NCBI GenBank assembly: GCA_050260415.1
Contig: JBLNCE010000120.1
Location: 1-50,907 of the forward strand
Direction of reading: 5' to 3'
DNA length: 50,907 nucleotides
DNA from: JBLNCE01 sp050260415
GTDB lineage: Bacteria > Bacillota > UBA4882 > JAAYXC01
Part shown: positions 8,584 through 16,612 of the stretch, in pieces
How positions within the stretch are numbered: position 1 is the stretch's first letter
Layout: every line of letters starts with the position of its first letter
Made by a program: the position numbers and the translations under genes
Notes under the pieces: generated by a model
Told to the model about the DNA's origin: nothing
Seen by the model: only the letters and a program-made list of their open reading frames with translations
Databases searched by the model: none

Positions 8584-10641
8584 AACCCAACTTCCGCATT
8601 TTCGGTACCACGATCCAGCAATATCAATAGTTTACGGGATCGTCTAGTCACTATGAATCTGATACCGACCAAGTCTTGACCGGTTTCATGATCTCGGGAT
8701 CGATATCCAGCAGCTTGTAAAGCTCAAAGTGCTGCGGCTCAGGCGTGGTGCCTCGGCGGATCCGCAAGACATCGCCGTCCACCGTGGGGAGTACCACTGT
8801 GACCACCTGATGCGTCCGGAGCGTCTCGCGCACCGTTTGCCAGGAGAGATGACATCCCTTGTCGCGCAAGGTCTTCTCGATGCCCACCAGCAGGTGGTAG
8901 GCCAGGATGCAAAGGAAGATGTGGGTTTGCACGCGCTCCTTCAGTTGGTGAAAGATCGGCCGCTCCGCCAATGGGCTCTTCATGGCCTCGAAGGCCGCTT
9001 CCGCGCGGGTGAGAAGGGAGTAAACCCGCCAGGCCTCGTCCGCGGAGAGATCCTTCCTGTCCGTCTTCAGCGCGTAACTGCCGTCGAGCTTTTCGGCGAT
9101 CTCTTTTCTGGCCTTTTCCTCACGCCAGCGCAGACCCGCCGCTTCGGCATAGGTGATCTCGTAGTACCTGGCCACCCGGGGGTATCTCTCCTTGAGCCGG
9201 CCGATGGCCTCGTGGATCTTGCCATAATCCTTCAGCTTACCCTCGGCCACCCTCTTTTCGAGTTTGGCCAAGTCTTTGCGCAGGTCCCTTTCCTGGCTTT
9301 CGCGAATCGCCCGGTCCTTGGGCTTTCGTTCCTCGCTCAGGCACAGGATATAGGTCTCATCGTCCCGCATCCGCTGGAGAACCCGAATCGAACTCTTCTT
9401 CTGGCTGGGATTGGTGGGCGAAGGCGTCCGTACAACCTCCGTCCAATCTTCGGCCGTTTCAAGCTCGTCCAGCCATTGGTATCTTTCCTCATGTCTGGCC
9501 GCCACCACGTAATGCAACCCCAAAGCCTTGACGGCGATCAGGTTCTCCCGGCTCGACATACCACGGTCCATGACCACGGTGGCGCCTTCGACTTTGCCCG
9601 TCCTGTAAAGAAGCGCCCCCAGCATCTCCTCGACAGTGGTGGAATCGGTTCTGTTGCCATCGAAGACCTCGTGGGCCTTGGGAAACCCGTCTCTATCCAC
9701 CACCAGGCCCACGACCACCTGTTTGCAGTCGCCCCGTCCGTCCCGGGAGTAGCCCCGTTGAGCCTGCGGGTTCTTCAGGCACTGGCCTTCAAAGTATGTG
9801 GAGGTCAGATCGTACAAGAATACCGTGCCGTCGAGATTGAAGAGGTTTTTCTCGCGCTCGGCCAACTCCCGTTCGATCCCCTCCCGCATCGGATACAGGT
9901 GATCCATCTGCCGGTAAAGCGCGTCACTGTTGAGTCCGGAAAGATCCGCGCCCAGGATGTCGCTTATCGCGGTCCGTTCCGCCCAGTCCGGCATGGCATG
10001 CTCCGAGGCGGGACTCACCAGGCGGTTGGTCACCATGATCTGAGTCAGAAGCCGTTCCTTCTCGGTGAATCCCACCGACCCAAGGACTTCATCCATCCCG
10101 ATTCGCCGCCACATCCGGCCGGCGACGTGGACCGTTCCGGCCTCCCGCGCGCATTCCACGGTTACCTCGTCGGTCAGAACGGCGACGGCATCTTCCGGGG
10201 ATTCCACCGCCTTCTCTCGGGCCGCCCTTGCCTTGGCGGCGATCTCTTCGACCAGTGGATCCGGCTCTTCCAAGGGAAGAGGCTGCTGCCCACTAGACAA
10301 GGCCCGTTCCACCTTGCGTGCCAAGAGCAGCCATTCCTCCCGGGGCCGCGGCTTAAGGTTGCCCAACGAGCAGATGGTTCTTTGCCTGGGTCCCTTGGGA
10401 GTGGCTACGGACTCCACGAGCAGGTAGTTGGTGTAAGGCTTGCCTTTGTATTTGTTGGTTGTTCTGCGTATATACATGACACTATTTTATCAAACTACTG
10501 CAATTACCACAAGGAAACATCTGTATATTCTAGTCACTATTTTGATGTTTTCGAAAACCACTCTTGTCGCTTCACGGGTTTGAAGGCTTATAGGCGTCAA
10601 AGAATCGCATAATCAGTCAACTTGTGCGGAAGTTGGGTTAA
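8582..10641 (-). mobile_element. Intact IS element, IS1634-type (IS4 superfamily)
   Basis: About 2.06 kb with a single transposase gene on the minus strand. The ends are a perfect 17-bp inverted repeat, TTAACCCAACTTCCGCA at 8582-8598 against its complement at 10625-10641. The outermost TTAA is itself a palindrome, so either the repeat is 17 bp, or it is 13 bp flanked by a TTAA duplication. It lies between the lysS terminator and ruvC. Confidence 0.85.
8651..10477 (-). CDS. IS1634-type transposase (DDE, IS4 superfamily)
   Basis: A 608-residue DDE transposase catalysing IS excision and insertion. The N-terminus MYIRRTTNKYKGKPYTNYLL and a following DNA-binding region match the IS1634 type. The first catalytic Asp lies in FLYDLTSTYFEG (about residue 215), the second in VVMDRGMSSREN (about 310). 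The Glu segment is RAEAAFEAMKSPLAERPIFHQ, followed by the helical QTHIFLCILAYHLL. The frame is uninterrupted and full length for the family, so the element may be active. Start and stop fit within the inverted repeats. Confidence 0.92.
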   Translation of the reverse strand: MYIRRTTNKYKGKPYTNYLLVESVATPKGPRQRTICSLGNLKPRPREEWLLLARKVERALSSGQQPLPLEEPDPLVEEIAAKARAAREKAVESPEDAVAVLTDEVTVECAREAGTVHVAGRMWRRIGMDEVLGSVGFTEKERLLTQIMVTNRLVSPASEHAMPDWAERTAISDILGADLSGLNSDALYRQMDHLYPMREGIERELAEREKNLFNLDGTVFLYDLTSTYFEGQCLKNPQAQRGYSRDGRGDCKQVVVGLVVDRDGFPKAHEVFDGNRTDSTTVEEMLGALLYRTGKVEGATVVMDRGMSSRENLIAVKALGLHYVVAARHEERYQWLDELETAEDWTEVVRTPSPTNPSQKKSSIRVLQRMRDDETYILCLSEERKPKDRAIRESQERDLRKDLAKLEKRVAEGKLKDYGKIHEAIGRLKERYPRVARYYEITYAEAAGLRWREEKARKEIAEKLDGSYALKTDRKDLSADEAWRVYSLLTRAEAAFEAMKSPLAERPIFHQLKERVQTHIFLCILAYHLLVGIEKTLRDKGCHLSWQTVRETLRTHQVVTVVLPTVDGDVLRIRRGTTPEPQHFELYKLLDIDPEIMKPVKTWSVSDS

Positions 10642-10644
10642 CGT

Positions 10645-10680
10645 TTTTACTTTTGCCTCTTGCCTTTTGCCTCTTGCCCG
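10645..10680 (-). repeat. AGGCAAA-type heptad repeat, inverted
   Basis: TTTTGCC/TCTTGCC units, the reverse complement of the family at 8467-8496. The two runs lie on opposite sides of the IS in inverted orientation. Confidence 0.65.
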
Positions 10681-10742
10681 TCTTTTGGAGGTATTCCCCG
10701 CTAGGCGGCGAACTACAAGGAAACGGGAAGGAGGTTCCCCCG

Positions 10743-11237
10743 GTGTTGGTTCTGGGACTGGATCCAGGGACGGCGACGACGGGTTATGGTTTGGTCCGCC
10801 GGACGGGCAATCATCTCGAGCATGTCGCCTTCGGCACGGTGCGTACCCCCGCCGATCAGCCCCTGGCCGCGAGGCTGCGCCTGATCTACCGGGAGTTGCG
10901 CTCGTTGCTTCAGACATATCAGCCGGACGCGGTCGCGGTCGAGTTGCTGTTCTTCAATCGAAACGTGCGCACCGCCATGGCTGTGGGCCAAGCGCGCGGC
11001 GTGGCCCTGCTGGCCGCGGCGGACGCCGGTCTGACCGTGACGGAATACACTCCTCTCCAGGTCAAGCAGGCGGTGGTGGGCTACGGACGCGCCGACAAAC
11101 GGCAGGTCCAGGAGATGGTGCGCGTTCTCCTGGCCATGCGTGAAACACCCCGTCCCGACGACGCCGCGGACGCCCTGGCGATCGCGATCTGCCATGCGCA
11201 TTCATGCCGTCCGCAACGGGAGGTGCTGGCGCCATGA
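10743..11237 (+). CDS. ruvC: Holliday junction endonuclease RuvC
   Basis: A 164-residue resolvase that cuts Holliday junctions. It opens VLVLGLDPGTATTGYGLV, with the first catalytic Asp in LGLDPG. The acidic residues VAVELLFFNRN and DDAADALAIAICHAH complete the RNase H-like active site. GTG at 10743 is chosen because AGGAGG ends 8 nt upstream. The frame is open for another 90 nt upstream but lacks a site. The stop overlaps the ruvA start (ATGA), so the pair is translationally coupled. The IS at 8582-10641 ends 100 nt upstream and may affect the promoter. Confidence 0.96.
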   Translation: MLVLGLDPGTATTGYGLVRRTGNHLEHVAFGTVRTPADQPLAARLRLIYRELRSLLQTYQPDAVAVELLFFNRNVRTAMAVGQARGVALLAAADAGLTVTEYTPLQVKQAVVGYGRADKRQVQEMVRVLLAMRETPRPDDAADALAIAICHAHSCRPQREVLAP

Positions 11238-11830
11238 TCGCGGCATTGGCAGGAAAGGTAGTGGACGTGGCGGGTGGTTATTGCCTGCTGGAGGTAAACG
11301 GCGTCGGTTACGAGGTCCGGGTGCCTCTCTCCGCCCTTGAAGAGCTGTCCCAGGCACAGGGCGAGGTCAGGCTCTTTACTTACCTCCATGTGCGCGAGGA
11401 CGCTGTGCAGCTCTTCGGTTTTCCGACCGTGGAGGAGAAACGCGTCTTCGAACGTATCATCAGCGTTTCGGGCATCGGGCCCAAGACCGCTCTCTCGATC
11501 CTCTCCGTGCTGTCGGTGGATCGCATCAAGCAGGCCGTGGTATCCGAGGACCATCGTCTGCTGGCCTCGGTGCCGGGCATCGGCCAGAAAACCGCGCAGC
11601 GTCTTGTGCTTGAATTGCGGGGGAAGCTGGAGACCGTTCGTGCCGAAACGGGGACGGCGGTTCCCGCCGGCCGCGGCGGGAGCGAGGTCGCTGACGCGGT
11701 CGAAGCCCTTGTAGCATTAGGGTACCCGGCAAACGTCGCCGTGCAGGCGGTTGAAGCGGCACAGGCCGAAGAGGGCATCAAAACCGCGCCCACGCTCGTG
11801 CGGGCGGCGCTCAAGCGGATGACGAGATAG
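11234..11830 (+). CDS. ruvA: Holliday junction DNA helicase subunit RuvA
   Basis: A 198-residue RuvA, which tetramerises on Holliday junctions and recruits the RuvB motor. The N-terminal OB fold runs MIAALAGKVVDVAGGYCLLEVNGVGYEV. Two helix-hairpin-helix motifs follow (ISVSGIGPKTALSIL and ASVPGIGQKTAQRLV). The C-terminal domain III (EVADAVEALVALGYPANVAVQAVE) contacts RuvB. ATG 11234 overlaps the ruvC stop by 4 nt. Confidence 0.96.
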   Translation: MIAALAGKVVDVAGGYCLLEVNGVGYEVRVPLSALEELSQAQGEVRLFTYLHVREDAVQLFGFPTVEEKRVFERIISVSGIGPKTALSILSVLSVDRIKQAVVSEDHRLLASVPGIGQKTAQRLVLELRGKLETVRAETGTAVPAGRGGSEVADAVEALVALGYPANVAVQAVEAAQAEEGIKTAPTLVRAALKRMTR

Positions 11831-11869
11831 CGCCAGGTGACAGTTGTTTCTTACCTAGATAGAAAATAG

Positions 11870-11905
11870 CAGCTCGTCGCTGGTCGCTCGTCGCTCGGGG
11901 AGCGG
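11870..11905 (+). repeat. GTCGCTC-type heptad repeat
   Basis: GTCGCTG-GTCGCTC-GTCGCTC units with period 7 lie between ruvA and ruvB. The complementary run GAGCGAC is found at 44618-44648. At 11955-11990 a different unit, AATCTGCGTT-like with a period near 10, follows. Confidence 0.65.
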
Positions 11906-12028
11906 GCGCGGGTTCGTTCTTTGTTATCCCGGAGGCACGCCGGGGTGGGGGGCTAATCTGCGTTAGTCTGCGGAATCTGTGTTTCGTGCTCCAAATGGTC
12001 TCATAATTCTTCTAGACAGGGGTACCGC

Positions 12029-13069
12029 ATGGAAGAGGAACGCATCGTCGCCCCGCGGCGGCGCCTCGAAGACATTGAACTGGATCAGACCTTGCGCCCG
12101 CGGCAGCTGGCGGATTACATCGGCCAGCAAAGGGTCAAGGAGAGTCTCGACATCTTCATCAAGGCCGCCAGGAGCCGCCACGAGGCGCTTGACCATGTAT
12201 TGCTCTACGGCCCGCCCGGTCTAGGTAAGACCACCCTGGCGCACATCATCGCGAACGAATCCAATGTGGCGATCAAGGTGACCTCCGGGCCGGCAATCGA
12301 ACGCCCCGGCGATCTGGCCGCCATCCTGACCAACCTCGACGCGGGCGACGTCCTTTTTATCGACGAAGTGCACCGGCTCAACCGCGCCGTGGAGGAAATC
12401 CTCTACCCCGCGATGGAGGACTACGCCCTGGACATCGTCATCGGCCAGGGGCCCAGCGCGCGTTCCGTCCGGATCGATCTGCCCCGGTTTACTCTGGTCG
12501 GGGCCACGACCAGGATCGGTTCCCTGACCTCTCCCCTGCGAGATCGATTCGGGATCGTGAGCCGGCTGGAGTTTTACGAGCCGGGCGAACTCGAGGCGAT
12601 CGTGACCCGTTCCGCCCGTGTGCTGGCGATCGAGATCGAACCGTCCGGCGCGGCGGAGATTGCCAGGCGCGCGCGGGGCACGCCGCGTGTGGCCAACCGT
12701 CTCTTAAAACGCGTGCGCGATTTCGCCCAGGTCAGGGCGGAGGGGGTCATAACCCTTCCGGTGGCACGGGAGGCCTTGCGCCTGCTCGAGGTGGACGATC
12801 TCGGCCTCGACCGCGTGGATCGCCTTCTGCTCGAGGCGATCATCACCAAGTTCGACGGGGGACCGGTGGGCCTGGAGACCCTGGCCGCCGCCACCAGCGA
12901 AGAAGCGGAGACCGTCGAGGATGTCTACGAGCCTTATCTCCTGCAGATTGGCTTTCTCCAACGCACCCCGCGCGGCCGGATGGCGACCCACCTGGCATAC
13001 CAGCATCTAGGCCGTTCGGTGTCGCAACGGCCGGAGGTGGGGAGGCTCTTTGACGGGCAGAATGGATAG
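12029..13069 (+). CDS. ruvB: Holliday junction branch migration ATPase RuvB
   Basis: A 346-residue AAA+ motor that drives branch migration with RuvA. The Walker A motif is YGPPGLGKTTLAHII (about residues 59-73) and Walker B is VLFIDEVHRL. The sensor and arginine-finger region GATTRIGSLTSPLRDRFG follows. The C-terminal winged helix contains FLQRTPRGRMATHLAYQHLG. ATG 12029 gives the usual N-terminus with the long acidic lead. It is separated from ruvA by 198 nt of repeat-rich DNA, so it may have its own promoter. Confidence 0.97.
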   Translation: MEEERIVAPRRRLEDIELDQTLRPRQLADYIGQQRVKESLDIFIKAARSRHEALDHVLLYGPPGLGKTTLAHIIANESNVAIKVTSGPAIERPGDLAAILTNLDAGDVLFIDEVHRLNRAVEEILYPAMEDYALDIVIGQGPSARSVRIDLPRFTLVGATTRIGSLTSPLRDRFGIVSRLEFYEPGELEAIVTRSARVLAIEIEPSGAAEIARRARGTPRVANRLLKRVRDFAQVRAEGVITLPVAREALRLLEVDDLGLDRVDRLLLEAIITKFDGGPVGLETLAAATSEEAETVEDVYEPYLLQIGFLQRTPRGRMATHLAYQHLGRSVSQRPEVGRLFDGQNG

Positions 13070-13412
13070 GAAATAAGTACCAAGTACTAAGCACTAAGTA
13101 CTAAATACAGAGTACAAAGGACTAAGTGTGAAGGTCAAAGCTGCGGCAAAAGAAGCTTAGGGTCTGCCTAAAGACATGCCGTATCCTTGGCGAAGATGAG
13201 CAACGACATATTATTCGATGAAAACCTGTACTATTGGCAGTAGTTGTGAAACCACGAAACACGAAAGAAACTGAATCATGAGCCTTGTTTTCGTGTGTTC
13301 TGTGTGTTTCGTGGTTAATTCGAGTTATTCAGCTCTCTTTTTCGTGCTTCATTCTTAGTCCTTAGTTACTTAGTCCTTCGTACTTCGTACTTAATAATCT
13401 GGGGGTCGGCGC
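13070..13412. repeat. Repeat-rich intergenic region
   Basis: No gene is seen. 13072-13130 is a run of 7-bp units AGTACTA/AGCACTA/AGGACTA. 13248-13322 holds CACGAAA units facing TTTCGTG units. 13358-13392 holds the reverse units TAGTCCT/TCGTACT. The inverted placing allows a long imperfect hairpin across the whole stretch. Confidence 0.7.
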
Positions 13413-14240
13413 TTGCGGAACAAACTTAACGATCTATCCGGCCGGGAATGGCTCTTCTGGACGAATACGGTCTACGAGACCGCGTTCCCCCCGGACGCCA
13501 CGTACAGGCTGCGCAAAGCGCACGGGGCTATGAAGCCACCCGAGCTGATGGCCGAGATCATCCGCTTTTTCACACGGGAGGGCGAGCTCGTCCTGGATCC
13601 CTTCGCCGGCGTGGGCGGGACGTTGCTCGGCGCGGCGCTTGCGAAACGCGAGTCGCTTGGATTTGAGCTCAATCCGCGGTGGGTGGAGATCTACCACCAC
13701 GTACAGAAAGAGTTCACCGTCTGCGACGGCCGGCTCGTGCAGAGGACGGAGGCGCCGAAAGGCGGGGAGATCTCGGGCCGGATGGCGGTTGGTGACTGCC
13801 TTGAACTTATGGCGGCCCTTAGACCGGGCAGTATCGACGCGATCGTGACCGATCCCCCGTACGGTTGGATGCACGGCGCCACCGGCTTCAAGGAAGAGAC
13901 CAACTTCGCCATGCTCAACGTGGGCGCGGACAAGGATTTCGGGAACGCCGTCGACCTGGAGGCGTATCTGGCGCTCATGGCGCGGTTCGGCCAGGAAGCC
14001 AGACGCTTGCTGCCGGAAGGGCGGTATCTCGTTATGCTCGTTGGCGATCGTTTTCGCGATGGGGAATACGTACCCTTAGGGTTTCTCGTCGCAAATATCT
14101 TGCGTGGTGTGGGCTTTCAGTTCAAAGGCCTCCGTCTCTGGTGGAACAAGGCCACGCAGCGGCCCCTCAAACCCTATGCCGTTGGATCGGCTTTTGTTCC
14201 CAACATCACGCACCAGAATATCCTGATCATGCGCAAATAG
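13413..14240 (+). CDS. DNA methylase, DPPY type (N4/N6)
   Basis: A 275-residue S-adenosylmethionine-dependent methyltransferase. The AdoMet motif LVLDPFAGVGGTLLGAAL lies near residue 55 and the catalytic motif IVTDPPYGWM near residue 147, a motif I then IV order. The C-terminal part is short, with little room for a target recognition domain. A TTG start at 13413 is preceded by GGGGG at 13401-13405. No restriction endonuclease or specificity gene is nearby, so it is an orphan enzyme and may mark DNA, or less likely RNA. The target is unknown. Confidence 0.75.
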   Translation: MRNKLNDLSGREWLFWTNTVYETAFPPDATYRLRKAHGAMKPPELMAEIIRFFTREGELVLDPFAGVGGTLLGAALAKRESLGFELNPRWVEIYHHVQKEFTVCDGRLVQRTEAPKGGEISGRMAVGDCLELMAALRPGSIDAIVTDPPYGWMHGATGFKEETNFAMLNVGADKDFGNAVDLEAYLALMARFGQEARRLLPEGRYLVMLVGDRFRDGEYVPLGFLVANILRGVGFQFKGLRLWWNKATQRPLKPYAVGSAFVPNITHQNILIMRK

Positions 14241-14273
14241 TTCCGCGGGCAAAATAGGCCCGAGGTGGTACGA

Positions 14274-14510
14274 TTGACCAAGGCGAAACCGCGGCGCAAA
14301 ACTCCGCCAAAGCCAAAAACGGCCAAAGACCGTATGAAGCTTTCGATCGCCAAGCAATTGGGGTTGCTCGAAAAGGTCCGCGCTGAAGGATGGGGCGGCC
14401 TATCGGCCAAAGAATGCGGGCAGGTCGGCGGGCTGCTCTCCCGCATGCTTAAGGAAGGAAAAGCCCTCCCCTCTCAGGAAAAGGCTATTGGCAACACAGG
14501 ACACGCGTGA
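14274..14510 (+). CDS. Small acid-soluble spore protein, alpha/beta type (divergent)
   Basis: A 78-residue protein whose core RMKLSIAKQLGLLEKVRAEGWGGLSAKECGQVGGLLSRML matches alpha/beta SASP, which coat and protect spore DNA. The N-terminus is a Lys/Arg/Pro-rich tail, longer than usual. The germination-protease site normally reads E-[IF]-A; here Ser replaces Glu (LSIAKQLG), so cleavage by GPR may be impaired. TTG 14274 is chosen because GAGGTGG lies 5 nt upstream; a GTG at 14265 lies inside that site. It is the first of several sporulation markers in the window. Confidence 0.8.
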   Translation: MTKAKPRRKTPPKPKTAKDRMKLSIAKQLGLLEKVRAEGWGGLSAKECGQVGGLLSRMLKEGKALPSQEKAIGNTGHA

Positions 14511-14516
14511 TATAAT
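14488..14516 (+). promoter_or_regulatory. Sigma-A type promoter upstream of the Cys-rich gene, tRNA-Ala and scfAB
   Basis: TTGGCA (14488-14493), a 17-bp spacer and a perfect TATAAT (14511-14516), overlapping the end of the SASP gene. Transcription would start about 10 nt before the ATG at 14534. Confidence 0.65.
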
Positions 14517-14533
14517 TATCTCGCAAACGAGAT

Positions 14534-14755
14534 ATGTCACGGGGAGCTTTCATCGGCGGCGGGGTGGTAAACCTGGTTTATCAGCTTTCGCGCGAGGAAG
14601 TCCTTAAGGTCTGCGGCACCTGTGAGCATTTCGAATCCTTCAGCTCATGCTGCAAGGCTATCCCCGGGGAACGCAAGTCCCTGCCCGAACAGAAGAAATG
14701 CCGGAAATGGGACGAGTTCTACGGCGGCCCGTGCCTCTATCGTCAGTCGAGCTAG
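14534..14755 (+). CDS. Small Cys-rich conserved protein
   Basis: A 73-residue protein of unknown function. Five cysteines occur in the pattern CGTC...SCC...KKC plus a C-terminal CLY, suggesting a metal-binding or iron-sulfur site. There is no signal peptide. The start is unsure: ATG 14534 lacks a ribosome binding site and would be nearly leaderless given the promoter at 14488-14516, while an in-frame GTG at 14564 is an alternative. It directly precedes tRNA-Ala and the SCIFF gene pair, so it may share their transcript. Confidence 0.5.
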   Translation: MSRGAFIGGGVVNLVYQLSREEVLKVCGTCEHFESFSSCCKAIPGERKSLPEQKKCRKWDEFYGGPCLYRQSS

Positions 14756-14765
14756 ATAAGTTTGT

Positions 14766-14841
14766 GGGCCAGTGGCTCAGCTGGGAGAGCGCTGCGTTCG
14801 CATCGCAGAGGTCGAGGGTTCGAATCCCTTCTGGTCCACCA
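14766..14841 (+). tRNA. tRNA-Ala (CGC)
   Basis: A full cloverleaf. The acceptor GGGCCAG/CTGGTCC contains one G-T pair; the D arm is GCTC/GAGC. The anticodon stem CTGCG/CGCAG frames anticodon CGC at 14799-14801. The T arm is GAGGG-TTCGAAT-CCCTT, with encoded CCA. It reads GCG codons, which are frequent in this GC-rich genome. Confidence 0.95.
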
Positions 14842-14867
14842 TTATTCTTTCGGGGAGGCTTTTGGAC

Positions 14868-15002
14868 GTGAAGCATCTGCACGTTATTCGTGAGGGCAAG
14901 GCAATCCAGACGATCCGGCCGGAATGCGGCGAGTGCCAGACCTCTTGCCAATCGGCCTGTAAGACTTCCTGTACCGTGGGAAACCAGGTCTGCCAGAAAT
15001 AG
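14868..15002 (+). CDS. scfA: SCIFF ribosomally made peptide precursor
   Basis: A 44-residue precursor of the SCIFF family (six cysteines in forty-five residues), a peptide nearly universal in Clostridia and modified by its radical-SAM partner to contain a thioether bridge. The six cysteines are at 20, 23, 27, 31, 35 and 42, and the core reads CQTSCQSACKTSCTVGNQ. The leader MKHLHVIREGKAIQTIRP is the maturase-recognition part. GTG 14868 follows GGGGAGG by 9 nt. It lies 26 nt after tRNA-Ala and 107 nt before its maturase. The biological role of SCIFF is not established. Confidence 0.93.
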   Translation: MKHLHVIREGKAIQTIRPECGECQTSCQSACKTSCTVGNQVCQK

Positions 15003-15025
15003 CGCGGAACCGCTCCGAACCGCAA

Positions 15026-15072
15026 GGAAGGACCCCATTACGTCCTCAATGGGCCGAAGGGTCCTTTTTTTC
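15026..15072 (+). terminator. Terminator/attenuator between scfA and scfB
   Basis: AAGGACCC pairs with GGGTCCTT around an inner hairpin CCCATT...AATGGG, then seven T. It would make more of the short scfA transcript than of the maturase transcript, giving a precursor-to-enzyme excess. Confidence 0.75.
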
Positions 15073-15109
15073 TGCCCGGACTTCCCAGCGCGGACGAGGT
15101 GATTCTTCA

Positions 15110-16429
15110 TTGTCTTCCGACCAGCATCTCTTCAAGCTCTTCGGGCGAAATTTCCTGCTCGATGTGCCGACCAACTCGCTGCTCGAAATCGACGAGGAGG
15201 CCCGCTTGGCTTTGCATGGGTCTGAGGCGGCCCCCGCCGAGGTGGCGGAGGAGATCGCGGCGCTGAGGCAGCGCGGCCTGCTCCTGCCGGATTCAAGACG
15301 CGCGGTCCCGGAGCGCGCCGGTGCGGCGGGCTGGCTCAAGGCACTCTGTCTGCATGTCGCCCATGACTGCAACCTGCGCTGTACGTACTGCTTTGCGGGC
15401 AGCGGCAGCTTCGGCGGCACGAGGGGGATTATGCCGGCCGAGATTGGACAGGCGGCTATCGACCTGCTCCTCGCACGATCCGGTCCCGTCAGGCAGCTTG
15501 AAGTGGACTTCTTCGGTGGCGAGCCCCTGCTGGCCATGGAGAGCGTCCGCCGGGTGGTGGCGTACGGCCGTGAAAGGGCGGCCGCCCTGGGGAAGCGTAT
15601 CAACTTTACCCTGACCACCAACGCGGTGGCGCTCAGCGAGGAGAAGCTGGCCTTCTTGAATGAGAACGGCCTGAGCCTGGTGCTGAGTCTTGACGGCCGT
15701 CCCGAGGTGCACAACCGTTTTCGTCCCGCCGCGAACGGGCGTGGTTCGTACGCGGACGCCGTGGCGGGCATCACGAAGGTGGTCGCTTCGCGGGCCGGTG
15801 CCAATTATTACGTCCGCGGGACATTCACCCGCGCCAATCTGGATTTTGTCGCGGATGTGAGGCATCTGCTGGCCTTGGGTTTCGAGCGCCTCTCGCTCGA
15901 GCCTGTCGTGGCGCTGCCTGGCGAGGATTACGCGCTGCGTGAAGAGGATCTGCCGCTCGTGGAAGCGGAATACGAGCGTCTAGCCGGACTCTACCTCGAA
16001 CGCGCCCGGGCCGGGCGGCCATTTACCTTCTTTCATTTCGCCGTCGACCTGGATCAAGGCCCCTGTCTGGGGAAGAGACTTTCCGGGTGCGGGGCCGGCC
16101 ATCGGTACCTCGCGGTCACACCCGGCGGTGAACTATACCCTTGCCACCAGTTCGTGGGCCGGCCGGGCTATCTGCTCGGGGACGTCGCCCGGGGAATCAC
16201 GCGCGCTGATCTGTCGGAGACGTTCGCCGGCGCCGACATATATCACAAAAAAGGGTGCCTTGACTGCTGGGCGCGCTACTTTTGCGGCGGCGGCTGCCAT
16301 GCCAATGCCGACTTGCACCACGGCACCATCTTTACGCCGGATGAATCCGGTTGCCGGCTGCTGCGCAAGCGCCTGGAATGCGCGCTGGGAATCCAGGCGG
16401 TTCTGGCGCGCGGCCTCGAGGCGTCTTGA
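15110..16429 (+). CDS. scfB: SCIFF maturase, radical SAM/SPASM protein
   Basis: A 439-residue radical-SAM enzyme that forms a thioether crosslink in the SCIFF peptide. The N-terminal part (about 1-80) is a PqqD-like peptide-binding region. The radical SAM cluster motif is CNLRCTYC near residue 90. The SPASM domain cysteines lie in LYPCHQF, GCLDCWARYFCGGGCH and DESGC. TTG 15110 is preceded by GAGGTGA at 15096-15102, a strong site that decides the start. It forms a two-gene unit with the SCIFF precursor. Confidence 0.93.
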   Translation: MSSDQHLFKLFGRNFLLDVPTNSLLEIDEEARLALHGSEAAPAEVAEEIAALRQRGLLLPDSRRAVPERAGAAGWLKALCLHVAHDCNLRCTYCFAGSGSFGGTRGIMPAEIGQAAIDLLLARSGPVRQLEVDFFGGEPLLAMESVRRVVAYGRERAAALGKRINFTLTTNAVALSEEKLAFLNENGLSLVLSLDGRPEVHNRFRPAANGRGSYADAVAGITKVVASRAGANYYVRGTFTRANLDFVADVRHLLALGFERLSLEPVVALPGEDYALREEDLPLVEAEYERLAGLYLERARAGRPFTFFHFAVDLDQGPCLGKRLSGCGAGHRYLAVTPGGELYPCHQFVGRPGYLLGDVARGITRADLSETFAGADIYHKKGCLDCWARYFCGGGCHANADLHHGTIFTPDESGCRLLRKRLECALGIQAVLARGLEAS

Positions 16430-16444
16430 AAAACCCGTCCGGAG

Positions 16445-16555
16445 AACCAGGCCGCAGATTTCGCGGATTAGGGCAGATTACGCAAGAGACCAGTGTCACG
16501 TGGTTTCCTTAGACCTTTGGTGATCTGCGTAATCCGAATAATCTGCGTTTCGGTA
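16445..16555. repeat. AATCTGCG-type short repeats
   Basis: Imperfect units such as AATCTGCGTT and their reverse CGCAGATT are scattered between scfB and the peptidase gene. Related runs are found at 11955-11990 and 50808-50840. Confidence 0.5.
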
Positions 16556-16612
16556 CCCATGCGGAGGAGTTGGGGTCAACTCAGGCGAATCGATCGGGGT
16601 AGATCCAGGGGG

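Noticed and set aside
8729..10612. A 627-codon open frame on the plus strand, antisense to the transposase
   Set aside because: It mirrors the codon structure of the transposase on the other strand, has no domain and no ribosome binding site. The minus-strand frame has clear DDE motifs.
13072..13392. Possible CRISPR array
   Set aside because: The repeats are 7 bp units in direct contact without unique spacers, and no cas genes are present.
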